Assembly (NCBI GenBank): GCA_023391005.1
Contig: JAEWBS010000069.1
Span: forward strand, 1-34,282
Length of the DNA: 34,282 nt
DNA from: Bacillota bacterium
Lineage (GTDB): Bacteria; Bacillota; Clostridia; Oscillospirales; Ruminococcaceae
Direction: 5' to 3'
Shown piece after piece: positions 16,023 to 24,538 of this stretch. Position 1 is the first letter of the stretch, and every line of letters starts with the position of its first letter. The position numbers were made by a program, and so were the translations under genes. Below the pieces are notes generated by a model, which was given only the letters and a program-made list of their open reading frames with translations, was not told where the DNA came from and made no database searches.

Positions 16023-19000
16023 ATGAAAACGGCGGAAGGAACCCGGCTGCGCCGACGGGCGGCACTGGCGGCGCTGGCCATTATTTTTGTGGCGGCTGCG
16101 TGGGGCAGTTTCTTTTACGAACGCCATATTAGGGGGCAGATCACCGAGCAGGCCGTCTATACGCTGCGGATGAACGCCGAGCGGGAGATGCAGTCGACCG
16201 ATCTTTTGATCGAGTCGCAATACCGCATTTTAGAGATGTACGCCGGGCTTTATGCGGACCAGCCTCGCACGCCCGCCAACCGGCGCAGCGAGATCCTCGC
16301 ACAAATGGAGATTGTGCGTGCCGCTTCTGATTTTTATCAGGTGGGCATCGCCACCTCGGGCGGGGCGGCGCTGACCAACGCGGGCGACGCGGCCAACGTG
16401 CGGGACGAGGGCTTTTTTATCCAGAGTATGTCCGGTTTGCGCAGCATGACCTTTGCCGAAAGCGACAGCGTCGATACGCAGCGCCATTTTTGCCTGTCGG
16501 TGCCGATTATCAAGAATGGCGACCCGCAGGGCGTCGTGTTCGGCCTGTGCCATGAGGACACCATCCGGCGGCTGATCACCCCCGCCGATTACGGCGGCAG
16601 CGGCCACGCTTTTTTGTGCGATACCGAAGGGGCGCTGCTGGTCGGCGACACGGGCGGCGTGCTGTTTGACGGCGAGACGGAAACCGACGTTTTCGAGGCA
16701 CTCTCCCGCGTGAAAATAATCGGGGGCCGCACCGGCGTGCAGATTGAGGCCGATATCCGGCAAGGGAATACCGGTGTGTTTGAGTTTGAGGTGCCCGGCG
16801 GCCGCTGCTATGTCGCCTACCGCCCTTCGACCATCAACGGCTGGGTGCTCTTTAACCTGCTGAGCAGCGCCGAGATTGAGGCGCAAATCACCGAAAACAC
16901 GCGCAGCATGTGGCTTTTGATGCTCGTGATGCTGTTTGCACTGGGGCTGGCGGCGGCGTTGCTGCTGGCCATCGGGCATTATAACGGTTTAGTGCTTGAA
17001 AGCAGCCACCGGCAGCTGATCGAAAGCGAGCGTCTGGCGCTCATGCAGCAGGAAAAGCTCGCCTTCGCATTGGGGCGCTCGGCCACCGGCGTATGGGAAT
17101 ACGACATCCCGGGCCGCCGCGTGACACAGGACTCCCAGCACCCCGATCAGGTGATCGAGAACGTGCCGGACAGCGTCGTGGCTTCGGGCCGGGTACATCC
17201 AGACGATGTGGAGATCTATCTCGCGCTCTACCGGCGGGTGCAGGACGGCGAGCCCGCGGTCTCGGCCGAGATGCGCATGCGCCAACCCGACGGCAGCTTT
17301 ATCTGGACGCGAATCGAATACACCACCTTTTTTGACGACGCCCACCGCCCGCTGCGGGCCATCGGCGTCGAGCGCGACATCTCGGCCCAGAAGGCGGCGG
17401 AAAAGCGCTATCAGGACGAGATGGCCTTTAGGCAACTCGCGGGGCCGGACACGCTGATCTCGTTTCGCATCAACGCCACGACCGACACGATTGAGGACGC
17501 GATCAGCTATGATAACCGCGTCAACTGGCTGACGCGGTTTCGATCCTTTAACGAGATGATCGCGCAGGTGTCTCAAACGGTAACCGGCGAGGTCGACCGC
17601 GCGCGTATGCTTTCGGGGCTTAATACCGCGACCATGCTCGAGCGCTTCGCGGCGGGGCAGACAACCTATCAGGTCGAATATCGCCGGGATTTAAGCGGCG
17701 AAAACGACCTGCACTGGATCTCCTGCTCGGTCAACCTGATCCGCAGCCCCGAGTCGGACAGTGTGCTCGGCTTTGTCTACACCCGCGATGTCACACGGCG
17801 CAGAATGCTTGAGATGCTCTCAAGCAGCACGGTGCTGTCGGACTATGAATATGTCTCCTGTCTGGACACCAACACCGATTTTGTTTACGCAGTGCGGGTC
17901 GGCGAGGCGCATGCCCGACCGGTCATCGAGGCCGAGCCTTACACCGGACGACTGCTGCGCCTGTCGGAAAAAGAGCTGCGCCTCTCGCCTGAGCAGCGCG
18001 CGGCGCTGTCTCCCGCAGCGATTCTTCGCCGGCTTGAGGAGGTGCCCAGCGACTCGATGTTTGTCGAGGCACCGCTGCCCGACGGCGGCGTCGCCCATAA
18101 AAAGCTGCATTACACCTACCTAAACCGCGATGAGGGACTCGTGCTGCTTACCCGCAGCGACGTCACCGATATTTATAACGAGGAGCAGAAAAAGAACGCG
18201 CTGCTGCGGCGCGCGCTCGAATCGGCCGAGCGGGCCAGTCGCGCCCGCGGCGATTTTCTCGCGCATATGTCGCACGAAATTCGCACGCCGCTAAACGGCA
18301 TTCGGGGCATGCTCGACATCATCCGCGAAAATCCCGACGAAAATCTGCCGCTCTATCTCGATAAGGCCATCACCTCGGCCAAACATCTGACCGGGCTGAT
18401 CAACGATATTCTCGATATGTCCAAGATCGACAGCGGCAAGATGGAGCTCGACGAGGCATGGATGGACATCGACGAATTTGTCGCCTATGTCGACGCCGTC
18501 ATTGCGCCGCAGGCCGAGGAAAAAGGGCTCTCGTTTAAGTCGCGCTTTGACTGGGACGGCTGCGAGCGGCTTTATACCGATGGCAACCGGCTCAAGCAGA
18601 TCTGCATCAATCTGCTGTCCAACGCGGTCAAATATACGCCGACCGGCGGGTGGATGGCCTATTCGGTGCGCGCGTGGCGCAGCGCCGACGGGGCCGTGGC
18701 GCTGTCGGTCACGGTCGAGGATAACGGCATCGGCATGTCGCCGGGCTTTCTCGCCGACGCGTTCGAGCCGTTTAGTCAGGCTGACCGTTCCTTTGCCAAA
18801 AGCGGCACCGGGCTGGGTCTGGCGATTACCAAGCGCCTGATCGCGCTGATGCACGGGGAATTGTCGGTGCAGAGTACGCCGGGCAAGGGCACCCGCATCG
18901 GCTTTACCGTCTCAATGCGGGGCCGCCGACGCGGCGAGACCGCCGACAACAGCCCTGTGGTGGCCGGCCGCGTGTTTGGCGGGCGGCACGCGCTGGTGGC

Positions 19001-19382
19001 TGACGACCACCGCATCAACCGCCTTGTGGCCGAGCGGCAGCTTGCGGCCGCCGGACTTGAGGTAACCAACGCCGAAAACGGCGCGCAGGCGCTCGAGCTG
19101 TTTGACCATTCGCCCGAGGGGCACTTTGATATTATCTTTATGGATATCATGATGCCGGTGATGGACGGGCTGACCGCTGTGCGGCTGCTGCGGGCACTAC
19201 CGCGTGCCGACGCTAAAACGGTGCGCATTGTAGCGATGACCGCCAACGCGTTTACGGGCGATAGCCGTGAAACGCTCGAAAATGGCATGGATTTTCATCT
19301 GTCAAAGCCGTTTGACCGCGAACAGCTGCATCATATTCTCGCGCAGGTTTTTGGTGCGGAGAGAAATAACCAAAATGCGTGA
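16023..19382 (+). CDS. Hybrid sensor histidine kinase with receiver domain
   Basis: This 1119-residue membrane protein has a TM helix at about 14-32, an extracytoplasmic sensor region of about 270 residues that resembles a Cache-type domain, and a second TM at about 297-318. PAS-like domains follow (about 345-460, with FIWTRIEYTTFFDDAHRPLR; then further ones to about 730). The HisKA domain has phospho-acceptor His751 in FLAHMSHEIRTPLNG. The ATPase domain has N box NLLSNAVKY (Asn867), DNGIGMS and GTGLGLAIT. The C-terminal receiver carries phospho-acceptor Asp1041 in FMDIMMPVMDG and the final KPF lysine. The acidic pocket reads VADDHRIN. The ATG at 16023 is preceded by AGAAGGAGAA. No output response regulator lies nearby, so its target is unknown. 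Confidence 0.93.
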   Translation: MKTAEGTRLRRRAALAALAIIFVAAAWGSFFYERHIRGQITEQAVYTLRMNAEREMQSTDLLIESQYRILEMYAGLYADQPRTPANRRSEILAQMEIVRAASDFYQVGIATSGGAALTNAGDAANVRDEGFFIQSMSGLRSMTFAESDSVDTQRHFCLSVPIIKNGDPQGVVFGLCHEDTIRRLITPADYGGSGHAFLCDTEGALLVGDTGGVLFDGETETDVFEALSRVKIIGGRTGVQIEADIRQGNTGVFEFEVPGGRCYVAYRPSTINGWVLFNLLSSAEIEAQITENTRSMWLLMLVMLFALGLAAALLLAIGHYNGLVLESSHRQLIESERLALMQQEKLAFALGRSATGVWEYDIPGRRVTQDSQHPDQVIENVPDSVVASGRVHPDDVEIYLALYRRVQDGEPAVSAEMRMRQPDGSFIWTRIEYTTFFDDAHRPLRAIGVERDISAQKAAEKRYQDEMAFRQLAGPDTLISFRINATTDTIEDAISYDNRVNWLTRFRSFNEMIAQVSQTVTGEVDRARMLSGLNTATMLERFAAGQTTYQVEYRRDLSGENDLHWISCSVNLIRSPESDSVLGFVYTRDVTRRRMLEMLSSSTVLSDYEYVSCLDTNTDFVYAVRVGEAHARPVIEAEPYTGRLLRLSEKELRLSPEQRAALSPAAILRRLEEVPSDSMFVEAPLPDGGVAHKKLHYTYLNRDEGLVLLTRSDVTDIYNEEQKKNALLRRALESAERASRARGDFLAHMSHEIRTPLNGIRGMLDIIRENPDENLPLYLDKAITSAKHLTGLINDILDMSKIDSGKMELDEAWMDIDEFVAYVDAVIAPQAEEKGLSFKSRFDWDGCERLYTDGNRLKQICINLLSNAVKYTPTGGWMAYSVRAWRSADGAVALSVTVEDNGIGMSPGFLADAFEPFSQADRSFAKSGTGLGLAITKRLIALMHGELSVQSTPGKGTRIGFTVSMRGRRRGETADNSPVVAGRVFGGRHALVADDHRINRLVAERQLAAAGLEVTNAENGAQALELFDHSPEGHFDIIFMDIMMPVMDGLTAVRLLRALPRADAKTVRIVAMTANAFTGDSRETLENGMDFHLSKPFDREQLHHILAQVFGAERNNQNA

Positions 19383-19827
19383 AGCGCAAAATAAAAGTAC
19401 TGGCGCATTGCGATCTAAATGCACAGCGCAAAGGTTCTCACCTTGTTCCCCGGCTGTATTGATGCAATACCAAAGGCTCAAAGCGCCCCTCAAGTCCCCT
19501 CAGGAGATTTTGGGATACTAACCGTTCGCACATGTGCGAGCTTGGGGTTGCTGACTTTGCTAATCGCAGCGGGCGGCATGGATGTCCACTGCGGCTTTCG
19601 CCAATCCCATAAGCTTTTTGATCACATTTTGTCTAAAAACCTGAGCGGGATTTTCGGTAATAAAATGCTATGCGATATGTTTTGCGCCACAAGAAAAACA
19701 AGCACGGCGCACAGCCGGGATTATTCTCAATGGCACGCATATTATTGAGAATGCGGACCTAAAAAGCATGGACCCAAAACTTTAATCGACGCAGTTTCTT
19801 CTTAACACCGCCCCATTAATAAACAAA
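19383..19827. other. Intergenic region, no supported gene
   Basis: A plus-strand frame at 19419-19748 has no ribosome binding site and no recognisable protein. The only structure is a 9-base inverted repeat ATTCTCAAT (19723-19731) / ATTGAGAAT (19744-19752). Confidence 0.45.
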
Positions 19828-19864
19828 GGGCCGCAGGACAGTCAACCCATCCTGCGGCCCTTTT
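19828..19864. terminator. Bidirectional terminator after secreted paralogue 1
   Basis: GGGCCGCAGGA (19828-19838) pairs with TCCTGCGGCCC (19850-19860) over 11 bp. TTTT follows on the plus strand. On the minus strand the stem is followed by TTTGTTTATT, so it ends the gene at 19902-20924. Confidence 0.85.
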
Positions 19865-19901
19865 CAGCAAACAAAGCATCGGCGCGAATCCGCTATTGGC
19901 G

Positions 19902-20924
19902 TCACACCGCCGCACCCGTTTGGGGATTGACAGGCGCAACATAGATATACCCCTGATCTTCGTCGTCATCCCCGTTATAAATATAAGTATTGTCGTCGTC
20001 ATCCTCATCGTCGCTGCTCGAGGAAGACCCGCTCGTGGACAGCTTTTCATCCGATACGACATATTGCCCCAGGACATCGGTCTCAATCACAAAAGCATCC
20101 TCATCCTCATCGTAGCTGCTGCTCATATTGGTCAGCTTGTTGCCGCTGCCGATTTTATAAAGATAGCTGCCGTTATCCGCCTCGATAATCAGCTTGCCGT
20201 CCCGGATATTCGAGAACTTAGCCCCGCTGCCGATATAAAAGGTCATATCGGCGTTTTTGTCGAGCTTGGTGATCGCCGAAATCTTGGTGTGATTCATCGC
20301 GGCCAGCACCTCGATGGCGCTTCTGGTCTTGCCGGTGAAGCGGCCGTTGCCGTTGGGGAACGCAAGCTCAATCTCGGTGTTGCTCTTAAAGGAGTAAAGC
20401 TGCGCCTGCTTGGAAAGCTCGTCCTTGTCTTTCGCCTCGGAATAGCGGATAAAATTCAGCGCATCATCCAGATCGAGCGTGAAGCTGCTGCCGCTCTTAC
20501 GGGTGACCTTAATCGTGCCTGAAACGGAAAAACCGTCCTCGGGGTAATCCTTCACGTCGATATCCTTAACCTCGAGCACAGCGAAATACCACTCGCTGCC
20601 GCGCTCGACCGGCAGCTTCTCGATTTTGAGATTGCCGGTTTTGATCATCTTATAGTCCTTATCGTCGAGGTAGCTCTCGGTCTTGACCGAGCTGATCTTG
20701 GCCGTTGTCGGTACCATGTCGCTTGAAATTTTATAGTTGACGTCGGAATTGGTCGCCTCGGCCAGCGCGATATAAACGGTGCCGCCGGGCGTCACCGTTC
20801 TGACCCTTTCGTCGTAATAGCCGTTGTCCTCAATATAGGCAGCGCCACGCGAGGCGGCGAACGCGCAGACGCTCAAGCCCGCCGCGGCTGTCAGCGCCAG
20901 CAGCGCCGCAAACAGCTTCTTCAT
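19902..20924 (-). CDS. Secreted paralogue 1 with acidic linker and C-terminal NPQTGA
   Basis: The 340-residue protein has a Sec signal peptide (MKKLFAALLALTAAAGLSVC, cleavage likely after AFA near residue 23). Its body matches the next two upstream genes: an opening YIEDNG..VTPGGTVYIAL block, GRFTGKTRSAIEVLAAMN, then NADMTFYIGSGAKFSNIRDG and SYLYKI, and a closing LGQYVVSDEKLS. A Ser/Asp/Glu-rich stretch (about 300-330) leads to the end NPQTGAAV. No TM helix or basic tail follows, so it should be released or held non-covalently at the surface. GGGAGGT supports the ATG. I do not recognise a named family. Confidence 0.82.
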   Translation of the reverse strand: MKKLFAALLALTAAAGLSVCAFAASRGAAYIEDNGYYDERVRTVTPGGTVYIALAEATNSDVNYKISSDMVPTTAKISSVKTESYLDDKDYKMIKTGNLKIEKLPVERGSEWYFAVLEVKDIDVKDYPEDGFSVSGTIKVTRKSGSSFTLDLDDALNFIRYSEAKDKDELSKQAQLYSFKSNTEIELAFPNGNGRFTGKTRSAIEVLAAMNHTKISAITKLDKNADMTFYIGSGAKFSNIRDGKLIIEADNGSYLYKIGSGNKLTNMSSSYDEDEDAFVIETDVLGQYVVSDEKLSTSGSSSSSDDEDDDDNTYIYNGDDDEDQGYIYVAPVNPQTGAAV

Positions 20925-21271
20925 GTCAAAAAACCTCCCGATGCTTGATTGTCAGAAAAGGGGATGCGGCAAAATGCAATACATCTTGCAACACCCCCCT
21001 TATAGTCGATTAACGCCAAAGCCACACAGTCTTTGCGGCCTGCAGCAATTTAACGCACGCTCTTCATTAATAACGTCATCTTGCTTGCATGCGGTTGAAC
21101 TTAAGGATGTCAACGTATCTGATAATAAGTTCAACCTTTTCTGTGCTGCCGCGTTGTCCTCCTCGGCAGGCGTCAGCCTGCCTTTGTCGTCCGCCTTGCA
21201 TCACAAAAAATATTCTCGCAAATACAGGGGCGTTTTGAAGTCAACCGACCTACTAAAAGGCCGCAAAAGCT
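20925..21271. other. Upstream region of secreted paralogue 1
   Basis: GGTTGAACTTA (21093-21103) is repeated inverted as TAAGTTCAACC (21126-21136), a perfect 11-base repeat with a 22-base spacer followed by TTTT on the plus strand. A second hairpin GGCAGGC/GCCTGCC with TTT lies at about 21167-21187. On the minus strand TTGACA lies inside the first repeat (about 21112-21107) and could be a -35 box, although no good -10 follows. No gene is seen. Confidence 0.4.
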
Positions 21272-22270
21272 TTATGCGCAGGCGCCCGTCTGCGGGTTGG
21301 TGATCACCGGATTCGACGGCAGCGGCGTCGAGCCGATATATTCGCTCTGAGAAGAAGCGGAGGACGTGCTGCTGCTCGTTCCGGTGGCGGCCTTAGCCGA
21401 CAGCTTGGTGTCCGAGACGATATACTTGCCGATGGTCGTGGTATTGACGACAAAGGCGTTCTTGCTGCTCGACCAGGTGTTGCTGCGGTCGGTCAGTGTG
21501 CTGCCCGATACCTCGTAGAGGTATTCCCCGCTGTCGGCGTGGAAGGTGAGCTTGCCGCTCGTTACCGGGAAGTTCGCGCCGTTGCCGTTAAAGAAGCGGA
21601 TGTCGGCGTTGGGGTATTTGTTGAGCAGGCTGCTGTCAACCTTGGTGTTCATCGCAGCAATAACTTCAAAATCCCTGCGGGCGGTGCCGGTAAAGCTGCC
21701 CGCGCTGTCGGGCAGGTCGATGTCGACGTCGTCGTCCTTATCATAAGCGAACATCTTCTCGTTCTCTTCAAACTCGTCGTCAGCCTCGTCATACTCAATT
21801 GTAAAGCTGTTGAGCGGAATTCTAACGGTATCCTCTTCGGTGTAAGAATAATAGGTTATCTCAAAATCTTCAACGTCGTAACCGTCTTTGGGGTAGCTGG
21901 ATGCCGAAACCGACTTGACCGTAACGCGGGCATAATAACCGCGGTCCTTGGTGTCGGAGTCGTATCTGAGCCGGTCGGGGCTTTTGGCGACCGTAAGCAT
22001 CTTGACGTCTTTTCCTGTATCGCTGTCAATAACCGTCACCTTGTCAAGCTTAATACTTTTGGGCTCCTTGATCGACTTTCCGTCAGAATCATATGCGTCC
22101 TCAAGGTACACCCAAAACGTGCTGCCGGGCGCGACGGGATCGGCAGACTCGATGTAATAATCGTCGTCGTCCTTGACCACCATATCACCCTGCGCGGGCG
22201 CAGCCAACGCGACCGGCGCCGCAGCGATAATCATCGCAAGCGTAATTACAGCCGATAAAAGTTTTTTCAT
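21272..22270 (-). CDS. Secreted paralogue 2 with C-terminal NPQTGA
   Basis: The 332-residue protein has a signal peptide (MKKLLSAVITLAMIIAAAPV, cleavage likely after ALA). It shares the full block order of paralogue 1: YYIESADPVAPGSTFWVYL, GSFTGTARRDFEVIAAMN, NADIRFFNGNGANFPV, GEYLYEV and IGKYIVSDTKLS. A Ser/Thr-rich linker then leads to the terminal NPQTGACA. The central part is notably acidic (about residues 155-185). AGGAGGA lies about 6 bases upstream of the ATG. It is separated from paralogue 1 by 347 bases that may hold a separate promoter. Extracellular; function unknown. Confidence 0.82.
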   Translation of the reverse strand: MKKLLSAVITLAMIIAAAPVALAAPAQGDMVVKDDDDYYIESADPVAPGSTFWVYLEDAYDSDGKSIKEPKSIKLDKVTVIDSDTGKDVKMLTVAKSPDRLRYDSDTKDRGYYARVTVKSVSASSYPKDGYDVEDFEITYYSYTEEDTVRIPLNSFTIEYDEADDEFEENEKMFAYDKDDDVDIDLPDSAGSFTGTARRDFEVIAAMNTKVDSSLLNKYPNADIRFFNGNGANFPVTSGKLTFHADSGEYLYEVSGSTLTDRSNTWSSSKNAFVVNTTTIGKYIVSDTKLSAKAATGTSSSTSSASSQSEYIGSTPLPSNPVITNPQTGACA

Positions 22271-22389
22271 ACAAAATCCTCCTGTTTACGATATTTTCCT
22301 CACATATTACCATTTTAACACTCTAAGCTATACAATACAAGTGTCGGTCAGTCAAGAATTTACTGCATGTTTAACCAGTTTTTTCTTAT

Positions 22390-23328
22390 TTATTCGTATG
22401 CGCCGGTCGGCGGATTGGGCTGCGGCACCGGCACCGCGCCGGGGAGAAGCGCCCGGTCTGAGAGCACAAAACCCTCGAGCCGCCGGGTTTTAAGCACAAA
22501 GCCGCCCTCGGCCTCGGAATAGCCGCCCTCGATCTTGACGAGATCGCCCCCGCGCAGCATATACAAAAACGCGCCCGGCTCGGCATAGAGCACCAGATCG
22601 CCGGCACGGTTAAAAAACGGCTTTTTGCCCCAGGTCAAAAATTTTAACACCGCTTCAGGGTAACGCTCGGCCACATCGGTCACCGGATCGGTGGTGCAGC
22701 CGACGTCGAGCGGTCCTTGCCCTGTCACATTCACATTAAAATAGCCGCGGTCATAGAACGCAAGCTGCGCGGTCTCTTCCGCGTGCCCAAATTCGATTAA
22801 AAAGGTGCTGCGGTTACAGGTCACCACCTGACCGGTGCTGTCGCGGCCATCCTGCCGCACGAGAATGGTCATCGACACCTCAGGCGCCGACGCGTTGGCA
22901 CGCTCGGCCAGCTTGATGCTGCCGCGCAGTGTGTGCGGCCTGCTATCGGCGGTATCAAGAATCTCCACCGCCGCCACATAGCGATATCCCAAAGCGATCT
23001 GTCCGGTTTTATCCATCATCCGGCGATATTCTATGCGCGGCGCGGCGGTGTATTCCTCGCCTTTATTCCACTCAATAACCACCCGCAGACCATTGAGGTC
23101 CTTGGCCCTAAAGGCGTTCGCGATCGAAAAATAAAGGATCGACCCCGGCCTGACGACGGTGCGCAGGCTGTCGCCGCCGCTTTCTATCTGGCGCGGGTCT
23201 CCACCGGGTTCCGCCATAAAAACCTGTGTGCCGTCAATCACAACATCGCCCGACTCCTCCGCCAGCACGCCCATTGCGCACAGCAGCGCCATTGCTAATG
23301 CCAATATTAAACCGCTCACGCGCTTCAC
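22390..23328 (-). CDS. Secreted paralogue 3 with C-terminal NPPTGA
   Basis: This 312-residue, more divergent member of the same family starts with signal peptide MKRVSGLILALAMALLCAMG (cleavage likely after VLA). Matching blocks are VRPGSILYFSI, YPEAVLKFLTWGKKPFFNRA, AFLYML and LEGFVLSDRALL, followed by a short Pro-rich linker and the end NPPTGAYE. The GTG at 23328 is chosen because AAAGGAGG lies 8 bases upstream. The longer frame's GTG at 23337 overlaps that ribosome binding site. It is the first of three same-strand paralogues. A local duplication origin is inferred. Confidence 0.8.
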   Translation of the reverse strand: MKRVSGLILALAMALLCAMGVLAEESGDVVIDGTQVFMAEPGGDPRQIESGGDSLRTVVRPGSILYFSIANAFRAKDLNGLRVVIEWNKGEEYTAAPRIEYRRMMDKTGQIALGYRYVAAVEILDTADSRPHTLRGSIKLAERANASAPEVSMTILVRQDGRDSTGQVVTCNRSTFLIEFGHAEETAQLAFYDRGYFNVNVTGQGPLDVGCTTDPVTDVAERYPEAVLKFLTWGKKPFFNRAGDLVLYAEPGAFLYMLRGGDLVKIEGGYSEAEGGFVLKTRRLEGFVLSDRALLPGAVPVPQPNPPTGAYE

Positions 23329-23395
23329 AACCGCCACCTCCTTTCACCTTCTTGTTCTATTATAGAATACACCCTGCATTATTTCAACCGCACAG

Positions 23396-23424
23396 TTGAC
23401 ATCTGCTGTGTCCTATTGTAAAAT
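23396..23424 (+). promoter_or_regulatory. Promoter of tRNA-Leu
   Basis: TTGACA (23396-23401) and TAAAAT (23419-23424) are spaced by 17 bases and end 18 bases before the tRNA 5' end. Confidence 0.85.
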
Positions 23425-23442
23425 AAATAAGCAATTTTATCA

Positions 23443-23529
23443 GCCGCTGTGGCGGAACAGGCAGACGCAAGGGACTTAAAATCCCTCGGTAGAAATACCG
23501 TACCGGTTCGATCCCGGTCAGCGGCACCA
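23443..23529 (+). tRNA. tRNA-Leu, anticodon UAA
   Basis: Acceptor arms GCCGCTG (5') and CAGCGGC (3') pair, and the encoded CCA ends at 23529. The anticodon stem GGGA/TCCC encloses CTTAAAA with anticodon TAA. A long variable arm and a GGTTCGATCC T-loop are present, as expected for a class II leucine tRNA. The prophage late operon ends about 100 bases downstream, so the 3' end may have served as the integration site. Confidence 0.97.
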
Positions 23530-23587
23530 TCCTTGCACGTATTAGATGGGCTTTTATTGCTATTAACAAAAATTTAATACGTAATGC

Positions 23588-23619
23588 AAAAAACCGGAGG
23601 CGTAAACCTCCGGTTTTTT
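23588..23619. terminator. Bidirectional terminator at the prophage left end
   Basis: CCGGAGG (23594-23600) pairs with CCTCCGG (23607-23613) across CGTAAA. The stem is flanked by A6 on the left and T6 on the right, giving good terminators on both strands for the phage late operon and the tRNA. Confidence 0.93.
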
Positions 23620-23626
23620 CTATGTA

Positions 23627-23848
23627 CTAATTTCGTTTTTCCAAATCTTCAATGCGATGATTGGCAACCTTTTGGCGCTCGCACAACAGTTCGATGTCTT
23701 TCTCGGCCTGCACCATTCGCTTGACCACGCCGTTATGCTCGTCCTGCTTTTTTTCAATGACCTTGAGCCTTTGCAGGACAATTCCAGTCTCAAGCGCAAA
23801 CCCGGAAATTAAAATTATATCCGAAAAGGAAAACAACATATTGTCCAT
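23627..23848 (-). CDS. Small phage membrane protein with coiled coil
   Basis: The 73-residue product has one N-terminal hydrophobic segment (about residues 5-27) followed by a charged coiled-coil tail (EKKQDEHNGVVKRMVQAEKD region). It starts 3 bases after the amidase stop, with AAAGGGG upstream. It is the last gene of the late operon. Small TM/coiled-coil proteins next to holin and amidase often assist lysis (XhlA-like). This one has the TM first rather than last, so assignment to that family is uncertain. Confidence 0.7.
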   Translation of the reverse strand: MDNMLFSFSDIILISGFALETGIVLQRLKVIEKKQDEHNGVVKRMVQAEKDIELLCERQKVANHRIEDLEKRN

Positions 23849-23851
23849 GTT

Positions 23852-24538
23852 TTACGCCCCTTTGTGTTTTTTGATTACCGCCTCGATGTCAGCCAAGAGC
23901 GCTGTATATTTTCCTTGCGGGTCGGGCGGGGCGCTTGCCTCGGTCTTTTGCAGCCCGTAAAAGCGCGCTATTAACGCCGCCTCGGTTTCGGCGAGCTTTT
24001 TTAAGTTGTCCTCTCGCAAAAGCCACGCGCAATCGTTAGGGTTCGAGTGAAAACCATGCTCGATTAGGAGGGCCGCCCTCGGCGATCTTTCCCCGCTGTA
24101 GCCGACCGCGCCGCGAATGACACCGTAATAATCGGCCTGCGGATAGGCCCCGCCATACAGCCGTGTCATGGCCCCCCTAAAGGGCGTGCCTATTAAAGCG
24201 GCAACCGCTATCCCCAAGTCGTTTGCTATTCCTGCGCTGTCAAGCTTGCGATAATTGGAATAGAACACCGAGACGCCCCGGGCCGTTGGGCTGGTGAAGC
24301 CATCGGAATGCAGCGATATAAAAAGCTCACTGCCGTTGTCGTGCGCCGTCTTGCCGCGCGATTCAAGGGCTAAGTCTTTGGCGATATCATCACGGGTATA
24401 AAACACCTGCGCGCCGTATTTTTCAAGCTCCGCGCCGAGCAGCTTTGAAAGCGTCCACGCCATTAGCCCCTCATTGTAACGGGTATCAACGCCGACATTG
24501 TAGCCCTTGACATGTCCCGCATCAATTGTGATCTTCAT
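23852..24538 (-). CDS. Phage endolysin: N-acetylmuramoyl-L-alanine amidase (Amidase_3)
   Basis: The 228-residue protein has the Amidase_3 zinc and catalytic residues: His9 in TIDAGH, Glu23, His77 in FISLHSDG and catalytic Glu160 in LLIEHGFHSN. The catalytic domain occupies about 1-195. The remaining 30 residues form a short helical tail with no recognisable wall-binding repeats. It cuts the amide bond between N-acetylmuramic acid and the stem peptide to lyse the host. It overlaps the holin gene by 4 bases (ATGA-type coupling). No signal peptide is present, so export depends on the holin. Confidence 0.93.
   Translation of the reverse strand: MKITIDAGHVKGYNVGVDTRYNEGLMAWTLSKLLGAELEKYGAQVFYTRDDIAKDLALESRGKTAHDNGSELFISLHSDGFTSPTARGVSVFYSNYRKLDSAGIANDLGIAVAALIGTPFRGAMTRLYGGAYPQADYYGVIRGAVGYSGERSPRAALLIEHGFHSNPNDCAWLLREDNLKKLAETEAALIARFYGLQKTEASAPPDPQGKYTALLADIEAVIKKHKGA

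Noticed and set aside
15896..16030. Protein-like stretch DWNYGDYCFAAIDAQRGLVL before the hybrid kinase
   Set aside because: An in-frame stop precedes it, no start codon is available and it runs into the kinase gene in another frame. At most it is a remnant.
19419..19748. 109-codon plus-strand frame after the hybrid kinase
   Set aside because: It has no ribosome binding site or recognisable domain and contains the 9-base inverted repeat near its end. A degraded gene remains possible but is unsupported.
23384..23569. 61-residue minus-strand frame containing PLTGIEPVRYFYRG
   Set aside because: It is the antisense translation of tRNA-Leu, a well-known annotation artefact.
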